Below the pieces are notes generated by a model, which did not search any database, was not told where the DNA came from, and worked only from the letters and a program-made list of their open reading frames with translations. The translations under genes were made by a program, and so were the position numbers. Source: Bacteroidales bacterium UBA6828 (GTDB lineage Bacteria > Bacteroidota > Bacteroidia > Bacteroidales > Paludibacteraceae). From it: a stretch of 22,731 nt of DNA. The stretch is taken from the NCBI GenBank assembly GCA_002452095.1, contig DKEG01000006.1, positions 39,812-62,542 of the forward strand. The letters run 5' to 3'. Below are positions 17,301 through 20,211 of this stretch, piece after piece. The number at the start of each line of letters is the position of its first letter. Position 1 is the first letter of the stretch.

Positions 17301-18038
17301 GTTGTTTACCTGCTGTTGGAGGTTTGCTATTTGGCGGTTGATGTCCGCCATGAGGTTGTTGTAGGTGTCCTGTGCGGTTTTATCCAACTCTGCCTTGGCT
17401 TTCTGTCCGTCGGGTGTGTTAGCCGCCCACGCTTCGGAGACGGAGGTGTAGAGGTCTTGCGGTGTTTTGATTTCGCGGGTGATATAGGCGGGTTGCTCGG
17501 CTTTAAGACGGTCTATTTGTTCTTGATTGGCAGGTGTTGCGCCTATGGAGAGGTGCATACCGTCTCCGTCGGTTTGGGTGATGACGGGGAGACCGGTCTG
17601 TTTGTCGATATTCATTGTAATACCGTTGGGCTTTCCCCATGTTCCCTCTGTTTGCAGGCGTTGTATCTCGGCTTGTCGGTCTTTGTCCTGCTGCGAGAGT
17701 GGCATCGTGGCAGCACTCTCCCGCTGCAACTGCCGGTCCTTTTCGGCTTGTGCGATACCCTCTGCCGTTTTTTGCGGATAAGGGTCGGGTGCGCCGACAG
17801 ATTGCCAGAAATTGGTCGGGTGCTGTTGCTGTGTCGTTTCCGCGGTTGTGGTGCGGTAGTGTTGTTTGAACTCGTCATAAGGGTGGAATTTCATTCCATT
17901 GGCGGTGGCGATGTCGTAGAACGAGCGCAAGCCCTCGTCGGTGGCGGTTTGCTCTCGGAACATCTGTTCAGTGAGTCCGTTGGTCAGTACGCCTTTTTCG
18001 CGTGCTTTGTTGTATAATGCGGTTATTTCGTCAGCCAT
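2328..18038 (-). CDS. Giant polyvalent virion/ejection protein (5,236 aa)
   Basis: A single uninterrupted frame starts at the ATG at 18038-18036 (MADEITALYNKAREKG). Modules in order: N-terminal helices (1-60); a Gln-rich coiled coil (about 210-330); an Ala/Gly-rich hydrophobic region (465-720); beta-rich segments (about 860-1090); a coiled coil (about 1160-1240); a DdrB/ParB-like domain (1260-1650); a PBECR2-like region (1715-1845); a metallopeptidase (HERQH, 2334-2338); a conserved GLHN...GGL region (about 2830-2920); a PBECR3-like region (3380-3560); an ADP-ribosyltransferase (3615-3790); a MuF-C-like domain (3880-3990); a second metallopeptidase (HEYTH, 4064-4068); and LPD38-like C-terminal helices (4660-4900). 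This is the 'large polyvalent protein' architecture of phages and conjugative elements. Position after gp14-like and gp15-like genes suggests it occupies the gp16 slot and is ejected with DNA. Inter-domain linkers are Gln/Ser/Arg/Asn-rich and contain inserted repeats and two candidate nested genes. Confidence 0.93.
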   Translation of the reverse strand: MADEITALYNKAREKGVLTNGLTEQMFREQTATDEGLRSFYDIATANGMKFHPYDEFKQHYRTTTAETTQQQHPTNFWQSVGAPDPYPQKTAEGIAQAEKDRQLQRESAATMPLSQQDKDRQAEIQRLQTEGTWGKPNGITMNIDKQTGLPVITQTDGDGMHLSIGATPANQEQIDRLKAEQPAYITREIKTPQDLYTSVSEAWAANTPDGQKAKAELDKTAQDTYNNLMADINRQIANLQQQVNNGTITQQQAQQEAQRIADNANAIYENEVKLAQDHFTRQMADANADYLSQQTRLLGQKATNQTIADINARIAPHIRQLETERQQTMQRASQSAQAQGGIYGAIGAVANANTAYKPEKDRELALYHQSQQFLADAAKISQAAQQGQGFWKGLGKSLSDIDTWDFGISQLTRSANLKNIVEKYERGEQLTDAEKGLMDSAVAYMSACAYNSDKLSRLYKAGQTTGESIPFMLQFMAMPIGAIKDKIAKGILGYGIEQFGGKAAQAAGKAAAKYGAKTAFKEAGTALLGNLAAAGVQTAAFGVPKIAEGAISRITGDIQPDFDEQGNITYGGRQNQQGTAEAIWNSTVDMYAENLSEMIMTTLDPLKALAGTTKLFKGLKSSQIAQVLGRLNEGVIGKVRDRAQFRNYLEEVSEEYVGNLLRWGLSTDINNAEDAGFSADQQIDTWLGLAPTSIAFGAAGAVQGGIDRFQSSRAAKRLREIMQDGAQRQYLESLLRSRNSDDFSQNAHEVIKSVLRNNQLNDDAKRMIMDGIYSAYQSQLAQEAQQTRTQTELSGGADASSAAAMGDDAARVVKDTSSADGLPQTEQPETNTNEGIEHYQDTNGNEVTFYRNADGSATLRDENGNPATDENGNAVTLTQTEFEQYTRDTNLRRVDRELTPDQWTERENQLRRQYAADIQPNTHSNGNVYEVSLASDETKRGYIVGDGNVEIDNTTDPAAPRITNADVVTVRYEDGTMAQVTAKDLNLVSVRSANDMVEQQLQPFLQYAQVAQTFHAGQEVAMDDGNGNTYTSRVVSVSAQGVEVEIENPQGEPDTTIIPNEIALTALHPAGQSVEQSMETTRDASSEQQPEQQEPFVFVKTDAFGNPIEPVTSANIQPEQTTTVSQPTVPNIDTMSYSELGAATVEYMGGDRAAAVAYLEAERSKAETEVKRLAKQSVKNYTDIADFKRQNDELQAAKKIAADRYNKLQNAITAANHYQTQAEQAEQAARKAREEEQRVARRQTQTAQLANPAPAERWQAAPKVEGNAVARTLPDGTTIRGHYVLVEAGAATPSHDPFNGWNTSDGFPVTEDGKNINDRDYKNDQDARQITTQIAQTYDGQAVTQVPVVSSEGIVYDGNGRTIAGNIAAANNTDGAYIQALADNAGNFGFTAEQVAGMQHPRVYMQTDEDLPYNTTTFAKFNAQEKKSQGSTNRAVSSSKKLTEAARDGMLRILDNYGTLDAFFASETGAKDIVRSLLDNGIITQQEVAGLTENTDRGFVLSPAGKDYVTDLLIGGLFDEQTIRMLGNDKGLKQSILRAMPSIIENRRLGGYALTDNINGAIRLLYEARQAGVAYPLYIRQVDAFEGKVSDRFTPFEMLLAEEMSSGVENFRQVLNLYNNSARDDANGQTGLFEPRTIEDIKNEILQHYANRKQQPTAAAEPTARPANPQTQPPLPSTPTGARQGQDATDIPASNILEQIEAEAEPFEEIELTPENWYALFGEDGIVSTPIGYVKMGEHQYLKLAQKGRDGKLGMIKPTLEHPSVVVMDKSQAKDGQTTEREFSYVFVKAFVGQNGERLYYFTSITVSKDGQEVVVSNQEKTANRIAKLIQQGKLVWLNNSSLHPTTQVEESVPLNRSRKPTQTDNQPTVLGINPSGISAHKGTKNIPNPQTSEQKNAENPLNASQIADEVNKISNTRMSIDDSRVSTEQLAESQALYTAWQNGTEENQGENYTRLKDKVTELSDQQYFTMRDMDELTTRIDEELGGRADRKSGYAAVHHLLTNNPELAREFIRQNNINGTEELKNWCAKRQSKLRIGKGKEAREAAAQANVDAILGMAHRAAKESAQHEQQTTESTNQNEQSRSDNRRTNSEGTPKDEQSKYQRLKQERRERILREGTGFDKAFGLVSPKDITSPQQITDNIEAIVKGLALAEKALGEKGNTNTNTADITHPLSNYNGWVYGEGHIANAQHQIEGYLQALDVLDPAILNEWQKQLGIKTYGDLRNYVEKIYNETKAAQTAQLEAELSKPLSLDDKKALIKQISDGKTKVVLVTNKNIVKKLAELGATRKTIADMAAALSRGEKVNGFCGKGMVILNTDALQTGNDIIATYVHERQHLLTAAHPQLLSALTDNATADELAQILRTITGTTFYDQYNNGTTHGHTALADELVSYVMQEAYATGKDAAEVAQNYGINNETILQTLNNIDYEQRQSNSLSKARRDNILGRNTQSSSRQSGRNNQTQSQGGLVQQGSRPAGKGSSGTPSRGQTPERGEIADTPVSTLSFDEQAKSLKELISFQSKEEEQYFDSILPNLKADKLGVNAVPIEVILQENSIIERLEERVSDYVSEHYPTQANISALTDSPQGKQEREAMRKDPALAQLRKEVSEQQDAAERKINDKYEEVRAITDNPSITLGQVAQLWNDALEFCRSLDAENGIRFSVEDAGENLHKSLKGSTFAGGKPRVPKAELAAAYADMFRKQAQGQFPEGNGFAYSANYFHKFNNGRIVQSVFIDGNENLIDKIQQKYGIDSSTRPTDTNVERPQGSHRPSHSDDGLSPRQRSGNERVDRLHGAEQSDGSRDNQEIDRDTQSGRATELTDPRFSVSGTQVVPLGERTLVGLHNITSDKLRKVLKAGGLANPSAAVIDIAKQDHHGYGEISLVMPSSLVDSNSGNNAGTYTGDMWSPTYPATERRMSDKGADAYYKALNSAFGNDPARRGLWNKVSLGFSNWLAGQHDPKDFAYWYMLEKGITPENVLYNSGVPASVKQRFAPIAGKRLYEYSEEDRELLLFLIAEQRGITVGELKQEAQELRQRYQETLDDPDSLIPRKRIAQEAIEDIDTYGVKYNVLEKGIDDIQNAIRYDGKIDVNATLSKAEDYVQANYKDDFDKWLIDFDKRFGIKEYIFDGYTRNGDRKYIPDTLANASRLMNREELQNAGSHGGFNATKGQLIERMNTLADIRANKYRLTSQEGEKDGQWEQLSNEWFDNIIDPLSNMQKISDNQFSNVDYAEQRLLEALRQKDPIAHLNKEYGYSIAKDSAFAKALNDLVQRIKDLPAKYFETKFKRPVYLNEFRNAVIPNNLPQDLRDGLEQAGLGLYEYDPKAEGSRREATLQATEDDGIRFSVGTTLETDNTLTPEARKEMQAIAEQAKADGTFMQAPNGKPSNLNERQWLQVRTRAFKNWFGDWNAKHEAEVELPNRLAQWLSKENIEKAQGKSRAEIIKEFGNEPQAIAYIPIQFLPLVDSNLRDNRVYSGMGYFLDHAVNHHPNIAADKYQNIQQVLNSPDEVKAIVDNGNNSIVFIKQIDRYNAVVIEVEKTDDGRIVWHKSFYDQNKKPYANKGTRLYEMSSEGGISPIIRTDEPVHDSSLSVLDDAAKIQQNNGTTKSVDNYLRPEADFSKVIDENGEPLVVYHGTNRNTRKRFFGFDTSNADIWVTPAKGYADIFADSGDGKATIYTLFANVKKPANVGYIGSILDESELQRLADNLNIPFEELTETANRVGNPDYVWQFTASKAFANLISRYGYDGIQAREAAFDTYAALSPNQIKSATSNNGSFSENSDDIRFSIIGERNTPEAQYSELDYDTDNLTDAQQLATNTVLSALNDAGISVERVSEEQAEREAMNVDVEQMAVAEKFNDTLARYTDDNADNIKFDCGMPSEALLLAGMPNVGIRLNGEVLRKKMKAHQFAKEDVRNLPLYMQNPIAVFNGSHDNTFAVLTEMLINGRNTLVAIDIKGAEIQDFIEVSSLYDKNRTSVINWINDGKLLSVDKEKALRYIDTDAPIAPTGNNKGANSAAKVVQNFDSAKSFSGKSVETLRNSNGTIYGYAKDGKIYLTDRGLNPNTPIHEYTHLWVKVVRNNNAELYDNLRDLFSRENLPDMWDELDHDPQYRNLSDEAKLSEIIARFSGKRGAERMEQEAQKLIDEAKQQGKRAIADAVSFRERMRNLLRRFWNWVGEHLFRIKHFGSREEAADRVLYDLLNATNLHQSHSENDGKAEFSTSPMPKRVEGEMVHEWAKRIAEWKRQQVDEQQVAEYAKLLDQNGSKKSRLFAQIVDKFTPIDNFRQWVQAQGGVYNPDTMDMHADISLALGRIETFSRRYKNDYMQRIADSIKSIAKDADIADPLLALGLKWQNFDNKKMNGKPLTVREIMGVYAQAKDTWEAEQQGLSDRGAQGFVKNLGASHTDIIEAVERIIPQEQLDEFWNAVYAANQFALDYQLNAGMIDPDTRNRYTRRYYVPQRGWRERDFDGKDTAYIKDNGTRLYGNPYNAALVKARGRESLASDPFALIESIGLTSITQSEHNKSKQQLLNLLLANEMLGLKSGAWRVKQVWSKNVIDPRTGHIMRKPDGTPVQAEVTYAAPTQQEREHDADINDRIERLRKELRDLTQPAARAKREADIADLQDQLIYTGRATDTMLEHRTRDERLQHQVVVLRDGQQYVIELQDERLANAVNGNFGEAVKAYALFNKYNAPAIRYISGMLTQYNPRFAHRNFWRDAQAAFLNNLSEQGLAFTTRAMANIPAVQRTVWQYILADTYKNKESYGGQFGDYLREYFEAGAQTGFSFMPELERMAKDFDKMVKGENAWDKVWGKGVKGTLSLMTEASELTVRFAEYVTARQMGRSVQEAAKMAKNISVNFNQSGLMSKEMSKFFTFFNATIQGNMRFLMPYGKNKPKFGERALKFGAKFAGMAANFALLGFVSTWFQPDDPDDDTWFTEYDRMSNFILFGKVKIPVVHFFRMYYAAGVQAALAAQGRKTWKDAFYTAGDYALGELIPASVLQVQNLWDYDETTNTLELNPAKYAQAAAPSVISPLVDVAVNRDFKGSTVYRKKWDNDKKDITTAKRNTPQWAIDASNTLHRWSGGNPDVPYKGGNTDGWIDIKPNAIEHIAQGYFSGVWESLGYTAGFIWDGAHDTDVFKHATNWPFLRDLFRDYSEEKAYNQQYYSVLQKLEKYEKRVNSLSQDEFDAEEQTNRFRTFENVAEQLLYLPNPYDDEEATVTSQDVNDILHLDIQLNRNLFAD
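3339..4061 (-). other. LPD38-like C-terminal helical domain (residues 4660-4900)
   Basis: AIRYISGMLTQYNPRFAHRN followed by FWRDAQAAFLNNL, then TEASELTVRFAEYVTARQMG, NISVNFNQSG, and the hydrophobic FFTFFNATIQGNMRFLMP fits large polyvalent protein-associated domain 38, with its 'R.a.f.......g...eAa.....v.v.F...G.....f..f.na.iqG' core. In the family this domain closes the protein and is thought to act at membranes. Hydrophobic segments (ALLGFVSTWF, about residue 4915) follow. Confidence 0.72.
5649..5936 (-). other. Zinc metallopeptidase domain 2 (residues 4035-4130)
   Basis: GKIYLTDRGLNPNTPIHEYT gives HEYTH at residues 4064-4068 followed by LWVKVV. The downstream helix EAKLSEIIARFSG offers Glu4118 as a third zinc ligand. 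This is the common 'HEfTH.W' peptidase of phage polyvalent proteins and is clearly distinct in sequence from domain 1. Confidence 0.8.
6069..6401 (-). other. MuF-C-like domain (residues 3880-3990)
   Basis: VLRKKMKAHQFAKEDVRNLP followed by LYMQNPIAVFNG, then FAVLTEMLINGRNTLVAIDI and a SLYDKNRTSVINWINDGKLL ending fits the MuF C-terminal domain ('l..P..vf.s....s.vvlte....g..v.va......n.i.SiY'). This is a barnase-like fold proposed to be a toxin or processing domain in phage proteins. The GC content here is somewhat lower than in flanking modules. Confidence 0.7.
6669..7196 (-). other. ADP-ribosyltransferase domain (residues 3615-3790)
   Basis: PLVVYHGTNR (His3631) is the first ART signature; FFGFDTSNADIWVTPAKGYA and ATIYTLFANVKKPANVG supply the middle strands; YDGIQ and LSPNQIKSATSNNGSF (Gln3763) give the end. 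This is the ART-PolyVal pattern ('yHGT...F..Fd...yA...vNP...DGi...QIKSA.N.G.F'). It would transfer ADP-ribose from NAD+ to a host target. It ends in the tag DDIRFSI. Confidence 0.82.
7359..7901 (-). other. NWFGDW motif plus PBECR3-like region (residues 3380-3560)
   Basis: LNERQWLQVRTRAFKNWFGD is a familiar lead-in found before effector domains in phage polyvalent proteins. It is followed by HHPNIAADKYQNIQQVLNSP, then strands VFIKQIDRYNAVVIEVE and GRIVWHKSFYD. The helix-turn-'l..Pd.v'-strand pattern resembles the PBECR3-type barnase/EndoU/RelE-like fold. Call by eye. Confidence 0.55.
9279..9551 (-). other. Conserved polyvalent-protein region GLHN...GGL (residues 2830-2920)
   Basis: TLVGLHNITSDKLRKVLKAG (His2842) followed by GLANPSAAVIDIAKQDHHGYG and ISLVMPSSL matches a module common in Bacteroidetes phage polyvalent proteins, roughly 'GLHN.t..kL...l..GGl..PS.Av.......yG.isl'. 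I cannot name the Pfam entry with certainty. Function unknown. Confidence 0.55.
9584..9796 (-). CDS. Candidate nested gene B (70 aa) in +1 frame of the giant gene
   Basis: The ORF begins MELTAVQDQLIQMLKDHKVH and continues IDQAIPMMVFLQDNEAGMNE, ending AEQQN. It reads as a compact all-helical acidic protein with regular hydrophobic spacing. I recall similar small Bacteroides proteins ('LT..Q.QL..ML......I...M..L......M..ID.......I..K..EI'), a weak recollection. The giant frame here is only a polar linker rich in Ser, Arg, Asp and Gln. Like candidate A it sits in the +1 frame and has no promoter of its own, so it would share the giant mRNA. It stops just before the giant frame resumes with a conserved domain at DPRFSV. 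Confidence 0.55.
   Translation of the reverse strand: MELTAVQDQLIQMLKDHKVHIDQAIPMMVFLQDNEAGMNELIDYMEQNNPTAHEIIKKSIEILNRAEQQN
10550..10753 (-). CDS. Candidate nested gene A (67 aa) in +1 frame of the giant gene
   Basis: The ORF begins MNNDKVTVYPRQDGITFSVE and ends KLPKEEK. It contains a strong amphipathic helix (KEDWFNRGLDLLEKARQEL). The giant frame over the same bases is low complexity (Ser/Arg/Gln/Asn/Gly-rich) and uses many AGA, CGA and CAA codons, whereas this frame uses balanced codons. The start context ATAGATTATG is identical to that of the gene at 22713. No promoter is seen, so it would be translated from the giant mRNA. No family is recognised. Its QDGITFSVE resembles the giant's own NGIRFSVE tag, so it could alternatively be an old in-frame module now out of frame. 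Confidence 0.5.
   Translation of the reverse strand: MNNDKVTVYPRQDGITFSVETPKAVADRAAEITKRNPKEDWFNRGLDLLEKARQELQAEGKLPKEEK
10779..11276 (-). other. Zinc metallopeptidase domain 1 (residues 2255-2420)
   Basis: The motif YVHERQHLL gives HExxH at residues 2334-2338 on a predicted helix. It is preceded by strands KVVLVTN and KGMVILNTD and followed by ADELVSYVMQE, where Glu2390 is the likely third zinc ligand. This is the gluzincin layout seen in polyvalent-protein peptidases. Substrate unknown; host-protein cleavage or self-processing are both possible. Confidence 0.8.
11748..11772. repeat. 11-bp tandem repeat inside the giant gene (copy 2)
   Basis: Two full units and the first three bases of a third are present, 25 bases identical to 491-515. 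In the giant frame they encode part of RRTNSEGTPKDEQS within a low-complexity linker. The hairpin end is missing. In-frame capture of a dispersed intergenic repeat by a linker is the simplest explanation. Confidence 0.85.
12504..12896 (-). other. PBECR2-like nuclease-type region (residues 1715-1845)
   Basis: The pattern KLGMIKPTLEHPSVV (His at residue 1763), then EFSYVFVKAF, then YYFTSITVSKDGQEVVVSN and finally KLVWLNN fits the barnase/EndoU/colicin/RelE-like folds called PBECR2: a helix ending in 'l.HP..V', two antiparallel strands and a terminal strand. This family includes RNase toxins. The call is by eye and catalytic residues cannot be assigned with certainty. Confidence 0.6.
13089..14261 (-). 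other. DdrB/ParB-superfamily domain (residues 1260-1650)
   Basis: The segment has the features I associate with the DdrB-like ParB domain of polyvalent proteins: an early ATPSHDPFNGW stretch, FPVTEDGKNINDRDY, a 'PVVSSEGIVYDGNGRT' core with DGNGR at residues 1358-1362, and a long helical C-terminal part through QTGLFEPRTIEDIKNEI. The GNGR motif is the conserved ParB-like active loop. The domain is proposed in the literature to be a nuclease or DNA-binding module; activity is not shown here. Confidence 0.75.
14779..14799. repeat. GACGACGCG hairpin repeat, copy 1 (in giant gene)
   Basis: GACGACGCG-TCC-CGCGTCGTC is a perfect 9-bp stem with a 3-nt loop. It encodes part of ETTRDASSEQQ in a linker of the giant protein. 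The same arms recur at 15597-15617. Confidence 0.85.
15576..15647. repeat. Cluster of GC-rich CCGCGGACGAGG palindromes
   Basis: The palindrome GTCCGCGGAC (15576-15585) and the hairpin GCGGACG-AGG-CGTCCGC (15631-15647) flank the GACGACGCG hairpin. CCGCGGACGAGG is repeated directly in both. Three strong foldbacks fall within 72 bp of coding sequence, all in one Ala/Asp/Ser linker. Confidence 0.75.
15597..15617. repeat. GACGACGCG hairpin repeat, copy 2 (in giant gene)
   Basis: GACGACGCG-AGC-CGCGTCGTC has the same arms as 14779-14799 with a different loop. It encodes part of GDDAARVVK in a linker. Confidence 0.85.
15879..16646 (-). other. Ala/Gly-rich hydrophobic region of the giant protein (residues 465-720)
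   Basis: The region opens with FMLQFMAMPIGAI, passes through the Ala/Lys repeats KAAQAAGKAAAKYGAKTA, and ends with WLGLAPTSIAFGAAGAVQGG. A conserved-looking EEVSEEYVGNLLRWGLS lies between. It looks able to insert in or lie along a membrane, as expected for a channel-forming ejection protein. That function is an inference; no lytic transglycosylase motif was found here. Confidence 0.55.
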
Positions 18039-18082
18039 AGCGGTTGTGGTATAATCTTAAAATTTGACACTTTTAGTTGTTT

Positions 18083-18128
18083 CGGAGTTCCTTCGGAGTT
18101 CTTTCGGAGTTCCTTCGGTGGAAGGAGG
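18083..18128. repeat. 11-bp tandem repeat array with hairpin (copy 3), upstream of giant gene
   Basis: Units CGGAGTTCCTT (18083-18093), CGGAGTTCTTT (18094-18104), CGGAGTTCCTT (18105-18115) and CGGTGGAAGGAGG. The hairpin CCTTC-GGTG-GAAGG is at 18112-18125. It fills a third of the 137-bp gap between the 374-aa gene and the giant gene. No T-run follows on the minus strand, so it is not an intrinsic terminator; an effect on the message for the giant gene is possible. Confidence 0.85.
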
Positions 18129-18175
18129 TGCGGTTGGTAGGTGTTAATGGGTGGCGGGATATTAACAAAAGGCAA

Positions 18176-19300
18176 TTACCAGTCGTCGTATTGTTGGCTG
18201 ACATTGGGTTTGCCCTCCCGGCTGACGTTGCCGAAAGTGGGTTTTATTCTTTTCAAATTTACTCCCGCCTCTTGTTCTATACGTTCTATCAGTTTGTCGT
18301 CCAGCCCATAGTATTTTCCGGATTGCAGGAGCATCACATCGTCGAATATGGGTTTTCCATCTTTTCCGTATCGTATAATTCCGTCTTGCTCTAACTGTTT
18401 GCGTAGCGGTTTTGCGTTTTCGCTGCTGAGCAGATTGGTGTAGTGCTTTTTGAGCAGGCTTGCTATAGCCTCGAACTGCGGTTTTGTGAGTTCGTATCGT
18501 CTGATAGTACCATTCTCGGTTGTAGCATTCATATACCGCACTCCTCCACTGCCGCCGTTGCTACCCGATCCGCTGCCGGTGCCTTTGTTGGTTCGTCCCT
18601 CTGTGTAGCCTGTTGTGCGGTCGTTGCCTTGGGTGGTGGTGGATATATCTTGTCCTTGGGTTGTCTTCGCAACTGTATTTCCGCCCTGTTCGGTAGTGCG
18701 TGATACTTTCGTACTATATGATTTTCCTATGGTATCGTATATTTTCTGCACGGCTGCTGCATAGGCTTGCTGCACAGAGCGGAGTTTGTCGTTGTTGGCA
18801 ATGTCCTCTGCTTGCTGTTCTTTTTGGAGTGCGATATTGTCGTCGTGTGCCTGCTTGGCGTGCTGGTCGGCATTGCGCAACCACACATTACCACCTCCAG
18901 CCGTAGTTATCATATCTCCAAGGACGGCAAGAGAATTATATAGAGCCGACTCTTTCTGTTTGCTTTGGTTCAATCTCTCCTCCTCGGCACGCTTTCTCCG
19001 CATTATATCGGGGTCAACGCCCAAAATCTCCGACACAAAACGGTGGTCAACACGCCCCGTATTCGGGTCTATACCATATGCAGCGGCTACGGGGCGTTTC
19101 TGCGCCTCAAACTCGCGTTGTGCTGCTATGTTAGGATTACCATTAGCGTCATAGTAACCGCCTACACTCTGTTCGGTGCGGGTGGTTACTTTTGGCGAGC
19201 GGGTAGTTGTTACGGTCTTGTCGCCGTGTTCGGTGGTCGTAACCTTGTCGCCGTGGGTGGTCGTCAGATTACGATTGTATTTCTGCTTATCGTCTGCCAT
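18176..19300 (-). CDS. Thr/Gly-rich virion protein, gp15-like position (374 aa)
   Basis: The start taken is the ATG at 19300-19298 (MADDKQKYNRN), 11 nt past the preceding stop; an in-frame TTG seven codons upstream is less likely. Residues 10-45 are a Thr-rich repeat (TTTHGDK, TTTEHGDK, TTTRSPKVTTRTEQ). Residues about 105-200 are helical (IMRRKRAEEERLNQSKQKES and SVQQAYAAAVQKIYDTI). A flexible Thr/Gly linker (about 205-250, ending GSGSGSNGGSGG) leads to a compact C-terminal domain (YELTKPQFEAIASLLKKHY to QQYDDW). It lies between the gp14-like and giant genes, hence probably an inner-core or ejection protein. The assignment rests on position and composition only; no enzyme motif is seen. Confidence 0.82.
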   Translation of the reverse strand: MADDKQKYNRNLTTTHGDKVTTTEHGDKTVTTTRSPKVTTRTEQSVGGYYDANGNPNIAAQREFEAQKRPVAAAYGIDPNTGRVDHRFVSEILGVDPDIMRRKRAEEERLNQSKQKESALYNSLAVLGDMITTAGGGNVWLRNADQHAKQAHDDNIALQKEQQAEDIANNDKLRSVQQAYAAAVQKIYDTIGKSYSTKVSRTTEQGGNTVAKTTQGQDISTTTQGNDRTTGYTEGRTNKGTGSGSGSNGGSGGVRYMNATTENGTIRRYELTKPQFEAIASLLKKHYTNLLSSENAKPLRKQLEQDGIIRYGKDGKPIFDDVMLLQSGKYYGLDDKLIERIEQEAGVNLKRIKPTFGNVSREGKPNVSQQYDDW

Positions 19301-19311
19301 AGTCGTATCAT

Positions 19312-19959
19312 TTATTGCCAACCATTTTTGCGTTTAATAGCCGCAAGCCCTGTATTTTTTTTGTCAATCTCCTGCTGCAAAGATGCCGGTGGTGCTGCAG
19401 TAACAGTAATACCTTTATACGTATATGCAGGTGTTTTAATAGCCGCAGGTGGCGTTGGTGTAGGCTTGGATATATATGAATCAATAATACTCCCTGCGGC
19501 ACTTGCAGCGTTGGCAGCAAGATTTGCATACGTAGTATTGCGGGCGGCTCTGCGTGCTTGGTCGTCTTCAAACTTTTGCTCCTTTGCTTTCTCCGCTGCG
19601 TCCAGATACTTGTCCTTTTGCGCACTCGCACTTGCTGCAATACCGCCCATTAACTCCGCACGCCCATCGGCAATACCTTTCTGCACTCCCAATGCGTACT
19701 CGGGTGTAGCACCCGTAATAGTAGCCACACCACGCGCGTTCTCCAGCTGCTGTTTGGACGTGCGGTCATACTGCGCCATCGCCTGCTGGTTCTCACTACG
19801 AGCCAAAGGGTTCTCGTACGCCTTTGCTTCATTACTCGCAACCTGCCGTGCAGTCTCTGCGTCTGCCGCCTGCTGCATTTTTCTGTTGTTTCGAGCAGAC
19901 GCAATACCGCTGACGGCTTGCCCTGCTAATCCTACTATTGCTCCCCAAGGAAATACCAT
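19312..19959 (-). CDS. Internal virion / DNA-ejection protein, T7 gp14-like (215 aa)
   Basis: The start is MVFPWGAIVG at the ATG at 19959-19957. Residues 5-22 (WGAIVGLAGQAVSGIASA) form a glycine-zipper-like hydrophobic segment. A long Ala/Gln/Arg-rich helical region follows (about 23-150, RNNRKMQQAADAETARQVAS onward), then a second Ala-rich segment (NLAANAASAAGSIIDSYI) and a Pro/Thr tail. This is the usual look of gp14-type internal core proteins that enter the outer membrane at DNA ejection. It is the first gene of the virion block after the promoter at 20043-20050, and its stop lies 11 nt before the next start. Confidence 0.75.
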   Translation of the reverse strand: MVFPWGAIVGLAGQAVSGIASARNNRKMQQAADAETARQVASNEAKAYENPLARSENQQAMAQYDRTSKQQLENARGVATITGATPEYALGVQKGIADGRAELMGGIAASASAQKDKYLDAAEKAKEQKFEDDQARRAARNTTYANLAANAASAAGSIIDSYISKPTPTPPAAIKTPAYTYKGITVTAAPPASLQQEIDKKNTGLAAIKRKNGWQ

Positions 19960-20018
19960 AATAATTGCCTGTTTGATATGCGTTTACTTCACACGCGCGA
20001 GGATATTACACATTTTGT

Positions 20019-20050
20019 ATTTTGCAAAATCTTTTTAGAGCGCAAAGATA
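20019..20050 (-). promoter_or_regulatory. Promoter of the virion block with palindromic leader
   Basis: On the minus strand TATCTTTG (20050-20043) followed by CGC is a good -7 box. No TTG is found at the 20-nt spacing seen at the other promoters, so the -33 box is weak. The predicted leader of about 77 nt contains the perfect 12-bp palindrome ATTTTGCAAAAT (20019-20030), close enough to the start to be an operator. Confidence 0.6.
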
Positions 20051-20164
20051 CAATTACTTACGCAATTTATATATTTACTTTTGATACTTTTTTATTTCAC
20101 TTTCGATAGTATATTTCTGTGGTATTATTCGATTTATAGCACCATTAAGCATGGTTATAGGACA

Positions 20165-20200
20165 ACAAAATAGGGCAGCCATTGGTATTATGACTGCCCC
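20165..20200 (-). terminator. Rho-independent terminator of the accessory island
   Basis: The minus-strand transcript forms a long stem: TAGGG(G)CAGTCAT pairs with ATGGCTGCCCTA, with one bulge, one G-T pair and a 7-nt loop, followed by TTTTGTTG. It lies just after the stop codon of the 75-aa gene and isolates the island from the virion promoter. Confidence 0.82.
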
Positions 20201-20211
20201 TATGATAAATT

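Noticed and set aside
17019..18017. 332-codon plus-strand open frame at the start of the giant gene
   Set aside because: Antisense to the N-terminal and coiled-coil region; Leu/Val/Cys-rich shadow.
17000..18038. Lytic transglycosylase domain at the N-terminus, as in T7 gp16
   Set aside because: No catalytic Glu/Ser motif or GLMQ-like signature could be seen; the region is helical and Gln-rich.
18083..18128. Intrinsic terminator before the giant gene
   Set aside because: A hairpin exists but no T-run follows on the minus strand, and termination would silence the giant gene, for which no other clear promoter was found.
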